Below, in pieces: positions 5,482 to 13,714 of a stretch of 35,335 bases of DNA. The notes beneath the pieces were generated by a model that searched no databases, had not been told where the DNA came from, and saw only the letters and a list, made by a program, of their open reading frames with translations. Each line of letters starts with the position of its first letter. The stretch's first letter is position 1. This DNA comes from a virus: positions 1 through 35,335 of IMG/VR virus record IMGVR_UViG_3300042987_000108; one strand, given 5' to 3'. The translations under genes were made by a program, and so were the position numbers.

Positions 5482-5634
5482 TCTTTAACGGCCAGAACGG
5501 TGCAAACGGCTTAAAGTGAACGCTGCCGCAGCGGCACGCGCCATCTAACAGGCCGCTGACGGTCGGGTGTGCGCATCCCCACCCTTGGCCGTTCCAAGGG
5601 CAGCACCACACGCAGCGTGCGCACGCCTCTGGCC
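5482..5634. other. Convergent intergenic region with hairpins
   Basis: The rightward early unit and the leftward late unit meet here. CCCTTGG (5582-5588) and CCAAGGG (5594-5600) make a perfect seven-pair hairpin with a five-base loop, and GCGTGCGCACGC (5615-5626) is a 12-base perfect palindrome. Neither is followed by a strong T-run in either direction. A two-way transcription stop is plausible. No convincing gene is seen. Confidence 0.4.
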
Positions 5635-6630
5635 TTAAATCTTCCTTCCCCGAAACCATGCGGCACCGCGTTCTACGACGCAAAGTTCGGGCTGGAGCAA
5701 AAAGCCCTTGTGGAAGGTCAACACGGCAAAGCCTGACGCCCAATTAAGCGGCCCTGCCTCCGTATAGTTGAACTGCGGGCCTTCCGGTTCTGCGAGGGTG
5801 CCGGTGTCTATACCGTACCGACGGCCCCTGTAATCGCCCCACGGTGTCACCTGCAACTTGTGGAGGTGTCCGTGGGCATAGTGGACGCCCGAGCGTAGAG
5901 TGCTGTTATAGGCGGCGTGTATCCCACCGGATACAGGGCGGTGACGGACAGTGACCCACCCCTCGGTGTTTTGGTTTAGATGCACACACCATCCCGCCCG
6001 CCATCTCGGTAGGTAGTCCAGCAGCGTCATGCCGGTCATTTCTTCAAACTCGCCAACACGGGTAGACAGGTAGTTCTCAAAGCGGGCGTCGTGGTTGCCG
6101 ATGGTGCGGATCAGTTTGGCGCGACCTGCCGCACGTTCAATCTCCGCAACCCGATCCTGCACCGCAGCAATTTCGTCTTTTACCGTAGGCTGTTTTTCCC
6201 ACATGATGCGGGCGTGACGGCTGATCCGCGCACCGTCCAATACGTCACCGTTCAAGATGACTATTTTCGGACTAAGTTCCTTGGCTAACCGGCAAAACGC
6301 TTGGTGCGCCTCGGTCACGAGGCCGGGCCAGTAGTGGCAGTCTGAGGCAATCAGCACCACGCCGTCTTTAACCTCATCCACCATGTCACGCTCGTACTTC
6401 CTAGCGCGTTCGGCAGCAAGTTCGTTGGCGCGGTTGCCTTTTTGGGTCATTTCCCCGCCTTGGGCGTATTTTATTGCAGACGGTAATGCGACCCCGTAGC
6501 GGGCTTCTAATGATCGGCGGCGCAAATGCACCGACCTCGCATCCATTTTTAGGTATTTCGCAACCTTTGAAGGGCTTTTTAGCCGACTCCAAAGTTCTAA
6601 AAACTCATCGTCGTTTGTGTGCTTTGGCAT
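5635..6630 (-). CDS. Metallophosphoesterase with N-terminal helix-turn-helix-like segment
   Basis: 331 residues from the ATG at 6630 (MPKHTNDDEF); a longer frame to 6720 would lie inside the neighbouring gene. All calcineurin-like phosphoesterase motifs are visible: D97-x-H99 (SDCHY), GD128-129 (LNGDVLD), GNHD178-181, H230 (VRHRP) and GHLH254-257. These bind two metal ions and cleave phosphomonoesters or diesters, including nucleic acid ends in some relatives. Residues about 8-45 (ELWSRLKSPSKVAKYLKMDA, then SVHLRRRS) resemble a DNA-binding helix-turn-helix, suggesting a nucleic acid substrate. It is the last gene of the leftward unit, beyond the lysis genes, and overlaps its upstream neighbour by 26 bases. 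Confidence 0.88.
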   Translation of the reverse strand: MPKHTNDDEFLELWSRLKSPSKVAKYLKMDARSVHLRRRSLEARYGVALPSAIKYAQGGEMTQKGNRANELAAERARKYERDMVDEVKDGVVLIASDCHYWPGLVTEAHQAFCRLAKELSPKIVILNGDVLDGARISRHARIMWEKQPTVKDEIAAVQDRVAEIERAAGRAKLIRTIGNHDARFENYLSTRVGEFEEMTGMTLLDYLPRWRAGWCVHLNQNTEGWVTVRHRPVSGGIHAAYNSTLRSGVHYAHGHLHKLQVTPWGDYRGRRYGIDTGTLAEPEGPQFNYTEAGPLNWASGFAVLTFHKGFLLQPELCVVERGAAWFRGRKI

Positions 6631-6841
6631 TGCGGATAACCTTGATGCCGAGTTCCTTTCGGCGGGCCTTGGTGGCCTCATCGTCACGTTCGGCCATCCA
6701 TTCCAGTTGGCCGTCCACAAGTCGGTATTTTTCTTTGTGGACTAACGCACAGTCGCAACATTCGGCGTGGGTATACCCCTTGATGCGATACCACGTTCCG
6801 TCAATTATTTGGACGGCTTTGTATCGGTTATCCTTCGCCAT
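6605..6841 (-). CDS. Small basic Cys-containing protein
   Basis: 78 residues. The N-terminal half reads as strands with a CCDCALVHKEKYRLVDGQLEW segment; the histidine and cysteines of HAECCDCALVH could bind metal. The C-terminal part is a charged helix ending KAHKRR. It overlaps the endolysin gene by 37 bases upstream and the phosphoesterase by 26 downstream. Similar small proteins occur near phage phosphoesterase genes, but no function is known to me. Confidence 0.7.
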   Translation of the reverse strand: MAKDNRYKAVQIIDGTWYRIKGYTHAECCDCALVHKEKYRLVDGQLEWMAERDDEATKARRKELGIKVIRNAKAHKRR

Positions 6842-7188
6842 TCAGGTTTCCCCACTCCTCGGCTGAAATGCGGTGTATCCACCAATTTCACACCGTTTCC
6901 ACCCCACGAGTTAAGCGGGTGAAGGCTCTCCCAATAAGCCCCTAGGGAAGCCAAAACGGCCTTGTCGTAGCATAACGCATTATCTTTGAAGAAGTTAAGG
7001 TCTACGGCACGACGTTGAAGGTGAAGTGAGTTCATTGTGCGGGAACGCCCGGTCTTGACGTATATCTGTTGCTGTTCGGGTGTGCGATAGAGTTCGCCTG
7101 CTGTCACGACGAACCCCAATTCCGTGGCGCGATTGATAAGACGGCATACGTCCAGCAGGAAAGCGGCTTGTTCAGCGACGTTGCTCAT
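6805..7188 (-). CDS. Endolysin, M15-family D-Ala/L-Ala-Glu type peptidase
   Basis: 127 residues. The zinc site of M15 peptidases is seen as S54-x-H56...D63 (SLHLQRRAVDLNFF) and H107 in DTPHF. FVVTAGELYRTPEQQQIYV near the N-terminus matches the part of these enzymes that precedes the zinc site. The enzyme would cut peptide cross-bridges of peptidoglycan at lysis. There is no signal peptide, so it depends on the holin encoded directly upstream, whose stop overlaps this start in an ATGA. Confidence 0.92.
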   Translation of the reverse strand: MSNVAEQAAFLLDVCRLINRATELGFVVTAGELYRTPEQQQIYVKTGRSRTMNSLHLQRRAVDLNFFKDNALCYDKAVLASLGAYWESLHPLNSWGGNGVKLVDTPHFSRGVGKPEWRRITDTKPSK

Positions 7189-7727
7189 TTGAGAGCGTCC
7201 CGTAACTGGTCAGCCTTGTCTTTACTGCCTTGGCTTGAGCCAAAGTAATACGACACGATCTGCGTGGCGATGGCAGAGAGGACGCCGAGGACGTATATCA
7301 GTATGTCTTTGCGGGAAGTCTCAACAGGCGTGTTGTCAAACATGACAACGCCAAACAGCACAAAGGTCAGCAACAAGATAGACAGCGCGAGAACGGGGGT
7401 CACGATCTTATTTATTAAAGGGGCCGTACTGGAGGTCGCAATCGCAACTTCCCGTTCCCGCGCCGAATCCGTGTCCTTAAGCCGCATTTCTAGTTCAGCG
7501 AGGTCTAGTTTGTTGTCCTCTATCCGTAGGCGCAGCAGTTCTTCTTCGTGTTCCATCTGCGCCATCTGAACCTTTGCCATGTCCTCTGAAGACATATCGG
7601 GCTTTAGTTCCACGCCTAATTTGTCCTCTATCGCCTTTTTGCCTTTGGCAAGCACAGCGTTAGCCACTAGCCCGAGGCCGTTGGCAAGGAGAGGTTTAAC
7701 GATAGGCAGCAGCGCAGCAGGAATCAT
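7185..7727 (-). CDS. Holin, 3TM/GTA-type
   Basis: 180 residues. A weakly hydrophobic N-terminal helix (IPAALLPIVKPLLANGLG) is followed by a charged coiled-coil stretch at about residues 45-95 rich in Glu, Lys and Met, then two strong membrane segments (ILLLTFVLFGVVMF, about 115-130, and YVLGVLSAIATQIVSYYFG, about 145-164) and a basic SSQGSKDK tail. This plan matches the GTA_holin_3TM family. It probably forms the membrane lesion that releases the endolysin encoded immediately downstream. Overlaps of four bases on both sides tie it into the lysis cassette. Confidence 0.78.
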   Translation of the reverse strand: MIPAALLPIVKPLLANGLGLVANAVLAKGKKAIEDKLGVELKPDMSSEDMAKVQMAQMEHEEELLRLRIEDNKLDLAELEMRLKDTDSAREREVAIATSSTAPLINKIVTPVLALSILLLTFVLFGVVMFDNTPVETSRKDILIYVLGVLSAIATQIVSYYFGSSQGSKDKADQLRDALK

Positions 7728-7966
7728 TTGTCAGCCTTTGCCTCAAGCCGGTCAAAGATGAGCCGCAGCATACCCTTAATTTCGTCTATATCGCGCTGGT
7801 AGCGGTTCTGGTCGCGGTGGTAAGCATCCTGCGTAATGTAGGTCAGCGGCATCTCACGCACATCCTCGTCCAGTTTTTCTATGGATCGGGAAATGTTGTT
7901 AAGTATCCAGCCGCCAAAGACACCTGCAATACCGACTAGCACGTTAAATAGAATCTGCGCTTCCAT
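7724..7966 (-). CDS. Small membrane-anchored coiled-coil protein
   Basis: 80 residues. One N-terminal membrane segment (residues about 6-22, LFNVLVGIAGVFGGWIL) is followed by a long charged helix (SIEKLDEDVREM, then RYQRDIDEIKGMLRLIFDRLEAK). Topology resembles XhlA-like hemolysin accessory proteins and inner-membrane spanin subunits. Location between a holin and another membrane protein supports a lysis role. No outer-membrane lipoprotein partner is evident, so the spanin reading is tentative. Confidence 0.7.
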   Translation of the reverse strand: MEAQILFNVLVGIAGVFGGWILNNISRSIEKLDEDVREMPLTYITQDAYHRDQNRYQRDIDEIKGMLRLIFDRLEAKADK

Positions 7967-7967
7967 G

Positions 7968-8246
7968 TCACTTTCTGCCGTATATCTCGTCTAGGTTGTT
8001 GAACACGACCCACAGATACGCCGCACACATGATTGCTGTGAGTCCCCATAAATTGACGTACCACAACGCCCACACGCCCGCCAACTTCACTGGCACCATG
8101 ACGGAAAGCGGGTCAAACCGCTTAAACAGTTTGGCGAGAAACGGGTTTAACTCCCGACCACCCTGCTTTAGCGCCGTTAGCGTCGTCCAGATGTCAGCGA
8201 TCTGAAGGCCAACAAAGATGACGAGAAATGCCGTGTTCATGCCCAT
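7968..8246 (-). CDS. DUF5658-like membrane protein
   Basis: 92 residues with three hydrophobic segments (TAFLVIFVGLQIADIWTTL, SVMVPVKLAGVWALWYV, GLTAIMCAAYLWVVFNNL). The pattern LQIADIWTTLTALKQGGRELNPF, an aspartate in the first helix and a GGREINP-like loop, is characteristic of the DUF5658 group. The function of that group is unknown; in this position it may be an auxiliary holin or antiholin. The predicted N-terminus and loop charges fit an inner membrane protein. Confidence 0.75.
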   Translation of the reverse strand: MGMNTAFLVIFVGLQIADIWTTLTALKQGGRELNPFLAKLFKRFDPLSVMVPVKLAGVWALWYVNLWGLTAIMCAAYLWVVFNNLDEIYGRK

Positions 8247-8551
8247 GGCAGCGGCGGCGATACGATGGGCGGGTTGATCTGGTTCTGGATCTGCTGCGCT
8301 ACCGCAGCCTCGGTCGCGTCCTTATCCACGCCGTTGGCCCAAATCCAGCCGAGTACTTGATCTTGCGTGAGGTCAGCGTAGGGCGTAAACGCACCCTGCA
8401 CGACGGCAAACGAGCAAGTGCTATAGACGCTGCCGCTATAGTCGCCGTCTACGCCGTTGCATTGCCAATGGGCCGTGACGACGTAATCCGCACCCTCCGC
8501 TGATTGCGGGAGGCAGTTTAATTCGCTGATATTCCATGTGATCGTTGTCAT
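8237..8551 (-). CDS. Conserved small phage protein, possibly fibre or lysis associated
   Basis: 104 residues. The N-terminal half alternates as beta strands (TTITWNISELNCLP, YVVTAHWQCNGVDGDYSGSV) with three cysteines; the second half is helical (LTQDQVLGWIWANGVDKDAT) and ends in a Pro-rich tail. Proteins of this pattern are common just after fibre genes in phages of aquatic bacteria. The start ATG shares bases with the stop of the small gene upstream. Function is unknown. Confidence 0.7.
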   Translation of the reverse strand: MTTITWNISELNCLPQSAEGADYVVTAHWQCNGVDGDYSGSVYSTCSFAVVQGAFTPYADLTQDQVLGWIWANGVDKDATEAAVAQQIQNQINPPIVSPPLPWA

Positions 8552-8709
8552 TGCATTTGCTCCGGTTGTTCCTTCGGCATCTGCGCCTCCACCTGCGCCT
8601 TCAGTTTCTGCCAGAGCGGGAACCCGCCTTGACTCGTCGGGAGGCTACCCAGCAGATTCACGATGGCGACGGCTTCTTCAAGCGAGAGTTTCAGTTCAAC
8701 GTCGGACAT
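8548..8709 (-). CDS. Small helical protein between fibre and downstream genes
   Basis: 53 residues from ATG 8709 to TGA 8548-8550, overlapping the next start in the ATGA pattern. It reads MSDVELKLSLEEAVAIVNLL at the start, then a LPTSQGGFPLWQKLKAQVEAQ segment. The design (helix, Gly/Pro turn, helix) is common among small phage proteins found after fibre genes. It begins two bases beyond the end of the fibre gene. Position suggests an assembly or chaperone-like partner, without proof. Confidence 0.65.
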   Translation of the reverse strand: MSDVELKLSLEEAVAIVNLLGSLPTSQGGFPLWQKLKAQVEAQMPKEQPEQMQ

Positions 8710-8711
8710 GG

Positions 8712-11700
8712 TTATTTAGTCTCCAGAGCGGCTACTTTGGCCTCAAGTTGTTCAATACGGGCCATTGCTTCTTGTAGGGCTTTGATGGCGGCAAAGGTGA
8801 TGTCCTTGGTGTAGACCGTCTTGAGCGGCACACCATCTTCTGGCGTTTCGCCAAAGCCATCGCTGTCTACCCACACCGGCTCAACAGATTCTACTTGCTG
8901 CGCGATGACACCGACGTTGACATCATCGTGCGTCTGGTCGTTGTACTTATAGGTGACAATCTCCAAAGCGCCGATCTTGTCCCACATAGACGCGGCCGGA
9001 TTGATTTCCTTCTTCGTGCGAGCGTCAGACAGGTCTACGTTATTGGCTTGGTAGTTAGCCAAGCCGCCGTTGGAGCGAATAGATGCACGAAGTGTAGTGC
9101 TGTCATTGCAATACAAAAACGCAGCAGAAGTGCCGTTTGGAGACGCTCCAGAATAGTTTACTTGTATGCCGTTTACTGACTGATTGAGAGTTGCGTTAGT
9201 AAGTTGAACAATAACGCCAGTCTCGTTAGCGGTTGATCTTAATTCGTGGTACGAACCTGTACTACCAACATACACCCCGTCATTACTCGCCTTGAAATAC
9301 CCCCCTGCCGTGATGCGTGCGCGTTCGGTGCCTTGCGTTTGGAAATAGATATACGCGCTGGCAGGGTTGGCGTTTATACCGACGTTGTTACTAGAGCCTT
9401 GAGACTGGATGAAAATGTCTTGTGACGTACCGCTGCCAGTTATGCGAGAGTATTGTCCAATACCTCCAATAATTGTCCCATTTTGTGCAAAGCCAAGTAC
9501 AGGCCCAAGTGCCGTACCGGATGCTCCATTTAGGCCAACAATGCCTTGGCCGCTAACGAGTTCGCTACTTGAACCAACCCATAAAGCCCCTGACGCAAAC
9601 AGCGTCATCGCCTGCGTGAACGTGATCGCGTTGCCTGCGGTGCCGGAGGGGGCGTTGAACCAAACGTGTGTTCCAGCGGTCTGTTCGTAATAACTAGCCT
9701 GAACCGAACTTGCAATGTATTTGAAATTGGTGTTGTCGTGGTAAGCGTTGTACACGACCATCGGTTGAGTGGCCGGACCAGAGACAAAATTGGCCCGTTG
9801 ACCAATCTGGATTGTTTTCCAGTTGCTTCCCCACGCACTCGGCGTCACGCCCAGACCGAGGTTGCCGGAGGGGTTTAAGACAACCGCGGATGTTGAACCT
9901 ACAGAGGCATCAGAAGAAACCGTACCTAAATACAAAGTTCCTGCGGTTGATGCGTTTGGCCCCCAAGCAATAACTCGGCCTGCGGTGCCGGGTAAAAAAT
10001 CAACGGTTGTTTGCGATGCCCCGGCTAAAATTGCAGAACTATTTGCTGTAAGTCCTGATGCCCGTGCAGAACCATTTACATCCAACTTATACGCAGGCGA
10101 ACTCGTCCCGATGCCGAGGCCCGTGGAGGTGAGGCGCATCTGTTCGGAACTAATAGTCCAAATGTTGTTACCAGAAGTATCAATCTGATAACGGTAAGAG
10201 CCTGCTGTATGGTCATATATACCAAAAGCATTTGCTCCGGTTACTCCTAATTGATACTGCCTATTAGCGTTAACAAGAGAAACAGCCGCAGCAGCAGATC
10301 CATATATGCTAACAACACGCCCAAAACCGCCACCATCATAAATAGTGGTTGAACCTGCGCCTATGTTTCCTGTTGTCGCAAAGTTCGTCCCATCAAACGT
10401 CAGCGCACTCCCACTCGTCGCCACCTTGCTGCCGTTCAGATACAGCACGCCGTTGGCGGTGCCGCCGTTAAGCGTGAGGTTGCCGGAGAGCGTGGCCGTA
10501 CCTGCGTTTGCCGAGGCAATAGAGGCGTTGGTAACAGTCAGCCCTGTGACGACTGCGGTGCCGACATTAGCCGACGCAATAGAGGCTCCTGTGGCCGTAA
10601 GGGCTGTAACTGTGCCTGTGGTGATAAGCGCCACACCGACGTTAGCGGAGGCGACCGAGGCACCTGTGACCTGTAGGTTGCCCGCGTTAGCCGATGCGAT
10701 AGAGGCTCCCGTAGCGGTAAGGCTCGTCACTGTTGCCGTGGTGAGTAGCGCCACACCCGCGTTCATGCTGGCGATGGACGCTCCCGTTGCTGTGAGGCTT
10801 GTAATCACCGCAACGCCTGCGTTGATGGAGGCGATAGAGGCGGCCGTAAACTGAAGGTTGCCGATGTTGGCCGAGGCGATGGACGCGCCTGTGGCGGTCA
10901 GCGTCGTGACCGTGGCGTTGGTAAGAAGGGCAACCCCGGCGTTCATGCTGGCGATGGAGGCCGACGTAGAGGTGAGATTAGTCACCGTTCCCGTTGTAAT
11001 AACGGCTACAGCCGCGTTCATGGAGGCCGTGGAGACTACCGGAAGGTCTGACTTACCCGTAACCGAAAGCGTGCTACCGAGCGTTGCAGCGCCTGTGACG
11101 GCAAAGGTGCCGCCAACGGACAACGTAGACGTAATGGAGACGTTGGCTTGCAGCCCGGTGTTACCCGTAACCGTAAGGGTGCCGTTGATCGTCGTGTTGC
11201 CAAATGAATTGGCGGCGTTAATCATCTGAAAACGGGTGCCGTCATAGCAAATGACGACGATCTCGCCCGTGTTAACGTCTCCCGCAATCAATGCCGTGGA
11301 GCCGTCTCGCGTGATGGCCTTTGCGCCAAGACCGTCAATGTTGATCGTCATGGCGCCAGTGTTGGCGGCGTTGGCAATAAAGTAGAACAGTTGCCCTGCC
11401 GCGTAAGCCGTCAGCGCAGGCGACATGGTTCCCGTAATGGTGTCCGTACCCGTGACCGTGATGAGTTTGGCGGCGGTGGATTGCACTTGCCCAAACGTGG
11501 CGGCATCGGTTGCTGCGGTCGCAGCACCAAGCCCTGTAATTTTGTTAGAGCCAAAGGGGATGTTGGCCGTAATGGTCGTTTGCCCGTCTTTGGTGATACA
11601 GGTAGAAAGACCCGTGGCAAGGTCTGCGGTAAGCGCATTAAAGACCGTGGCCGAAATGACGGTGTTAGCGACGACAGGCTGGCCTGCCGTGTTGATGACG

Positions 11701-11726
11701 AACGTCCCGGAACCATTGAAAGACAT
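8712..11726 (-). CDS. Tail fibre with repeat shaft and S74 self-cleaving chaperone
   Basis: 1004 residues. The N-terminus (about 1-180) is a phage-type attachment region rich in Thr, Gly and Ala. Residues about 230-412 hold nine copies of an ASIASxN motif, followed by a long beta-rich body. The C-terminus is a Peptidase_S74 intramolecular chaperone: S900 in LSDARTKKEI, then VGVIAQQVESVEP and DITFAAIKALQEAM, ending in a coiled coil. In this family the domain helps the trimer fold and then cuts itself off just before that serine, with the nearby lysine taking part. The fibre would bind the host surface. It follows the ejection-type genes and precedes lysis genes. Confidence 0.93.
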   Translation of the reverse strand: MSFNGSGTFVINTAGQPVVANTVISATVFNALTADLATGLSTCITKDGQTTITANIPFGSNKITGLGAATAATDAATFGQVQSTAAKLITVTGTDTITGTMSPALTAYAAGQLFYFIANAANTGAMTINIDGLGAKAITRDGSTALIAGDVNTGEIVVICYDGTRFQMINAANSFGNTTINGTLTVTGNTGLQANVSITSTLSVGGTFAVTGAATLGSTLSVTGKSDLPVVSTASMNAAVAVITTGTVTNLTSTSASIASMNAGVALLTNATVTTLTATGASIASANIGNLQFTAASIASINAGVAVITSLTATGASIASMNAGVALLTTATVTSLTATGASIASANAGNLQVTGASVASANVGVALITTGTVTALTATGASIASANVGTAVVTGLTVTNASIASANAGTATLSGNLTLNGGTANGVLYLNGSKVATSGSALTFDGTNFATTGNIGAGSTTIYDGGGFGRVVSIYGSAAAAVSLVNANRQYQLGVTGANAFGIYDHTAGSYRYQIDTSGNNIWTISSEQMRLTSTGLGIGTSSPAYKLDVNGSARASGLTANSSAILAGASQTTVDFLPGTAGRVIAWGPNASTAGTLYLGTVSSDASVGSTSAVVLNPSGNLGLGVTPSAWGSNWKTIQIGQRANFVSGPATQPMVVYNAYHDNTNFKYIASSVQASYYEQTAGTHVWFNAPSGTAGNAITFTQAMTLFASGALWVGSSSELVSGQGIVGLNGASGTALGPVLGFAQNGTIIGGIGQYSRITGSGTSQDIFIQSQGSSNNVGINANPASAYIYFQTQGTERARITAGGYFKASNDGVYVGSTGSYHELRSTANETGVIVQLTNATLNQSVNGIQVNYSGASPNGTSAAFLYCNDSTTLRASIRSNGGLANYQANNVDLSDARTKKEINPAASMWDKIGALEIVTYKYNDQTHDDVNVGVIAQQVESVEPVWVDSDGFGETPEDGVPLKTVYTKDITFAAIKALQEAMARIEQLEAKVAALETK
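10491..11039 (-). repeat. Repeats in the fibre shaft
   Basis: Nine imperfect copies of a motif like TATGASIASANxGxA occur in residues about 230-412, separated by 13 to 25 residues that carry LTTATVTSLTATG-type linkers. DNA copies are similar but not identical. The pattern predicts a stacked beta shaft; copy number could change by recombination. Confidence 0.8.
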
Positions 11727-11732
11727 CTGTAT

Positions 11733-13703
11733 TTACTCCTGTGACGTTATCGCGCCTGTGCGCCCGGCTAATTGCCCTGCAAGGGCTTGCTGACGGCGAC
11801 GACGTTCCATAAATGCACGCATATTCGTTAGTTCTTCTGCGGCGGGTTCGCCGCGCAGCAATAGTAATCTTGCCAACTCTTTTCTTGTTTCTTCTGGCAT
11901 ACGGATTTTAGAAAATCTTTGGGCAATCCGCGAAACAAAGGGCAAACCGCCTGTTTGTGCAGATTGAGCCAAATCAAAAGCATCCATCATTGCGGCTTGA
12001 TCTTCTGCTCGTGCGCCTAACTTGAAGGTTTGCGAACCTTGACCCGCACGCTCCACTCGGCGCAATTCTTCTTGCGTTGTAATGGCTCTTTGAAACTTGC
12101 GAAAATCATTGCCAAAAATAGTTCGCAGTTTGGCTTGCAGCGTAGGTTCTTTGTATACGTTAAGAAGCCGAGATTGACCCGCGCCCGTCCCTGCTAAGTC
12201 ACGAATACCTTGCAACGCGCCCATGCGGAACGCTTCAAGTTGCGACGGCTCAAGATCAGCCATTGTTGCGGCAAGTTCCTCTGCGTCCTCTTTCAGCGCA
12301 TCACGACCACGCCGCATTGCAGTCTCTAACTGCGCTTCGCCCTCAAACGCTTGTCGGGCTTGTTTATAAATGCTTTGGCCTTTGCTGTCTTTAGGCGACA
12401 GTTCGTCTAGTTTGGCGATTAGACTGCGGCGCAATTGGGTATAAGCACGGCTTTTTTCCGTGGATTTACCAAACTCACCTTTTGCGGCTTCTTCAATGTC
12501 ATACAGCGTGCGCTTAAGGTTATCCAATACCTCAAACGGCACTCTGTCACCCGGTCGCACAGCGCCAAGATCAAGTTTGGCGGGCATACCACGCACCGCC
12601 GCAAGTTCTTCAGCCTCACCAAACGCTTTACGGGATCGGGTAAGCAAATCAGCCAATCCTTTGTCTACAACAAAATCTTGACCTTCTAACTGTTGATAGA
12701 ACGGCGCTGCTTTTGCCCGCGCATCTTGAGAATATTGAAGCACGGTTGCGCGAAACGGGACGCCTTGACCGCCCATTGCAGTTTCTGCGCTTTCTACAAG
12801 TGCAGGGCCACGACGCTCTTGAATTCGTCGCGTTTCCTTGTCAATGGCACGTTGCTGCGAACCCGGAAGATTGCGCAGCAGCCCCAACTCCTCTGTTGTT
12901 TCTCGGCCTGTTGCCGCCAGCGGAGCATCTGGGCCAAATACCCTTAACCGACGCTCTGCAATTGTGATGGGGTCTTGTGCGCCAGTAAACCGCGCATTCA
13001 TGTCCCGCATTAACAATTGGGCAAGGCGTTCACGGGCCGGGTCTTTTGCAAATCGTTCGCCAACTTTTGGCGTTCGTTGAGCAATTTGACTTCCAATTAC
13101 ACCTAAACCCTTGCCGCCTAAACCCAATCCTGCGCCATATGCGGTATTTATCGCGGTGCGACGAGCCACATCTGCTGCAAAATCACCGGGTGATTCAGCC
13201 TCAGTTTCGCCAACCGCTGAAACCGCGCTAGTTCCAACTATGGGCTTTAAAAACTGATAGCCTCGTTGCAATGCCGTTACGCCAAGGCGAGGCAACCCTA
13301 ACCCAAGGGAAAGAGGTGCGCCTACAACACCGCCCGTTATTTCGGTTGCTAATGCCTCGCCGGGACGCTCCTCTTGGAAACTTTCTACGCCTCCCCTAAA
13401 GGCTTCTCGGGCTGGCTCATACATCTGCTCGGGTCGCATCCTTGGGGTTGCTTGATTCGCATAACCCGCTCCCGCAAACGACCCGGCTTGCCCTTGAGCA
13501 GCCGCAGCACCCGCTAACTCATCTGCCGTGTTTAAAAACGCGCCTTGAAGGCCCGTCATTAGTCTCCGCGCTTCAATTGGCAACGTTCGGCCAGCCTGCC
13601 GCGCTTTTGACTCAGAACTAAGACTTTCCCATTTGCCGTTACGGAATATGAACCGTTCGCCAGTTTGCGTGTTTGTCGCGGTTTGCCCTTCTTTGTATGC
13701 CAT
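11733..13703 (-). CDS. Large virion-type protein, possibly an ejection protein
   Basis: 656 residues. The N-terminus (AYKEGQTATNTQTGERFIFR, then NGKWES) is a short module common at the start of phage virion proteins. Residues about 45-215 are rich in Gly and Ala with hydrophobic stretches such as GVVGAPLSLGLGLPRLGVTA, and the remainder is long, charged and helical (RERLAQLLMRDMNARF, LADLLTRSRKAFGEAEEL). This mix is typical of proteins stored in the head and delivered into the cell. It lies exactly where T7-like and P22-like phages encode internal virion proteins. No enzymatic motif was found. Confidence 0.7.
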   Translation of the reverse strand: MAYKEGQTATNTQTGERFIFRNGKWESLSSESKARQAGRTLPIEARRLMTGLQGAFLNTADELAGAAAAQGQAGSFAGAGYANQATPRMRPEQMYEPAREAFRGGVESFQEERPGEALATEITGGVVGAPLSLGLGLPRLGVTALQRGYQFLKPIVGTSAVSAVGETEAESPGDFAADVARRTAINTAYGAGLGLGGKGLGVIGSQIAQRTPKVGERFAKDPARERLAQLLMRDMNARFTGAQDPITIAERRLRVFGPDAPLAATGRETTEELGLLRNLPGSQQRAIDKETRRIQERRGPALVESAETAMGGQGVPFRATVLQYSQDARAKAAPFYQQLEGQDFVVDKGLADLLTRSRKAFGEAEELAAVRGMPAKLDLGAVRPGDRVPFEVLDNLKRTLYDIEEAAKGEFGKSTEKSRAYTQLRRSLIAKLDELSPKDSKGQSIYKQARQAFEGEAQLETAMRRGRDALKEDAEELAATMADLEPSQLEAFRMGALQGIRDLAGTGAGQSRLLNVYKEPTLQAKLRTIFGNDFRKFQRAITTQEELRRVERAGQGSQTFKLGARAEDQAAMMDAFDLAQSAQTGGLPFVSRIAQRFSKIRMPEETRKELARLLLLRGEPAAEELTNMRAFMERRRRQQALAGQLAGRTGAITSQE

Positions 13704-13714
13704 AACGTCCTCGC

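Noticed and set aside
5399-5743. Leftward frame with many cysteines and a GGRVELPLPESKSGD stretch
   Set aside because: The end of the frame is the antisense of the tRNA-Gln, a known kind of false protein, and the start lies inside the phosphoesterase gene. The cysteine-rich part alone has no good ribosome site.
10491-11039. Regular DNA repeats resembling a CRISPR array
   Set aside because: The units are in frame within the fibre gene, imperfect and unevenly spaced, and encode protein repeats.
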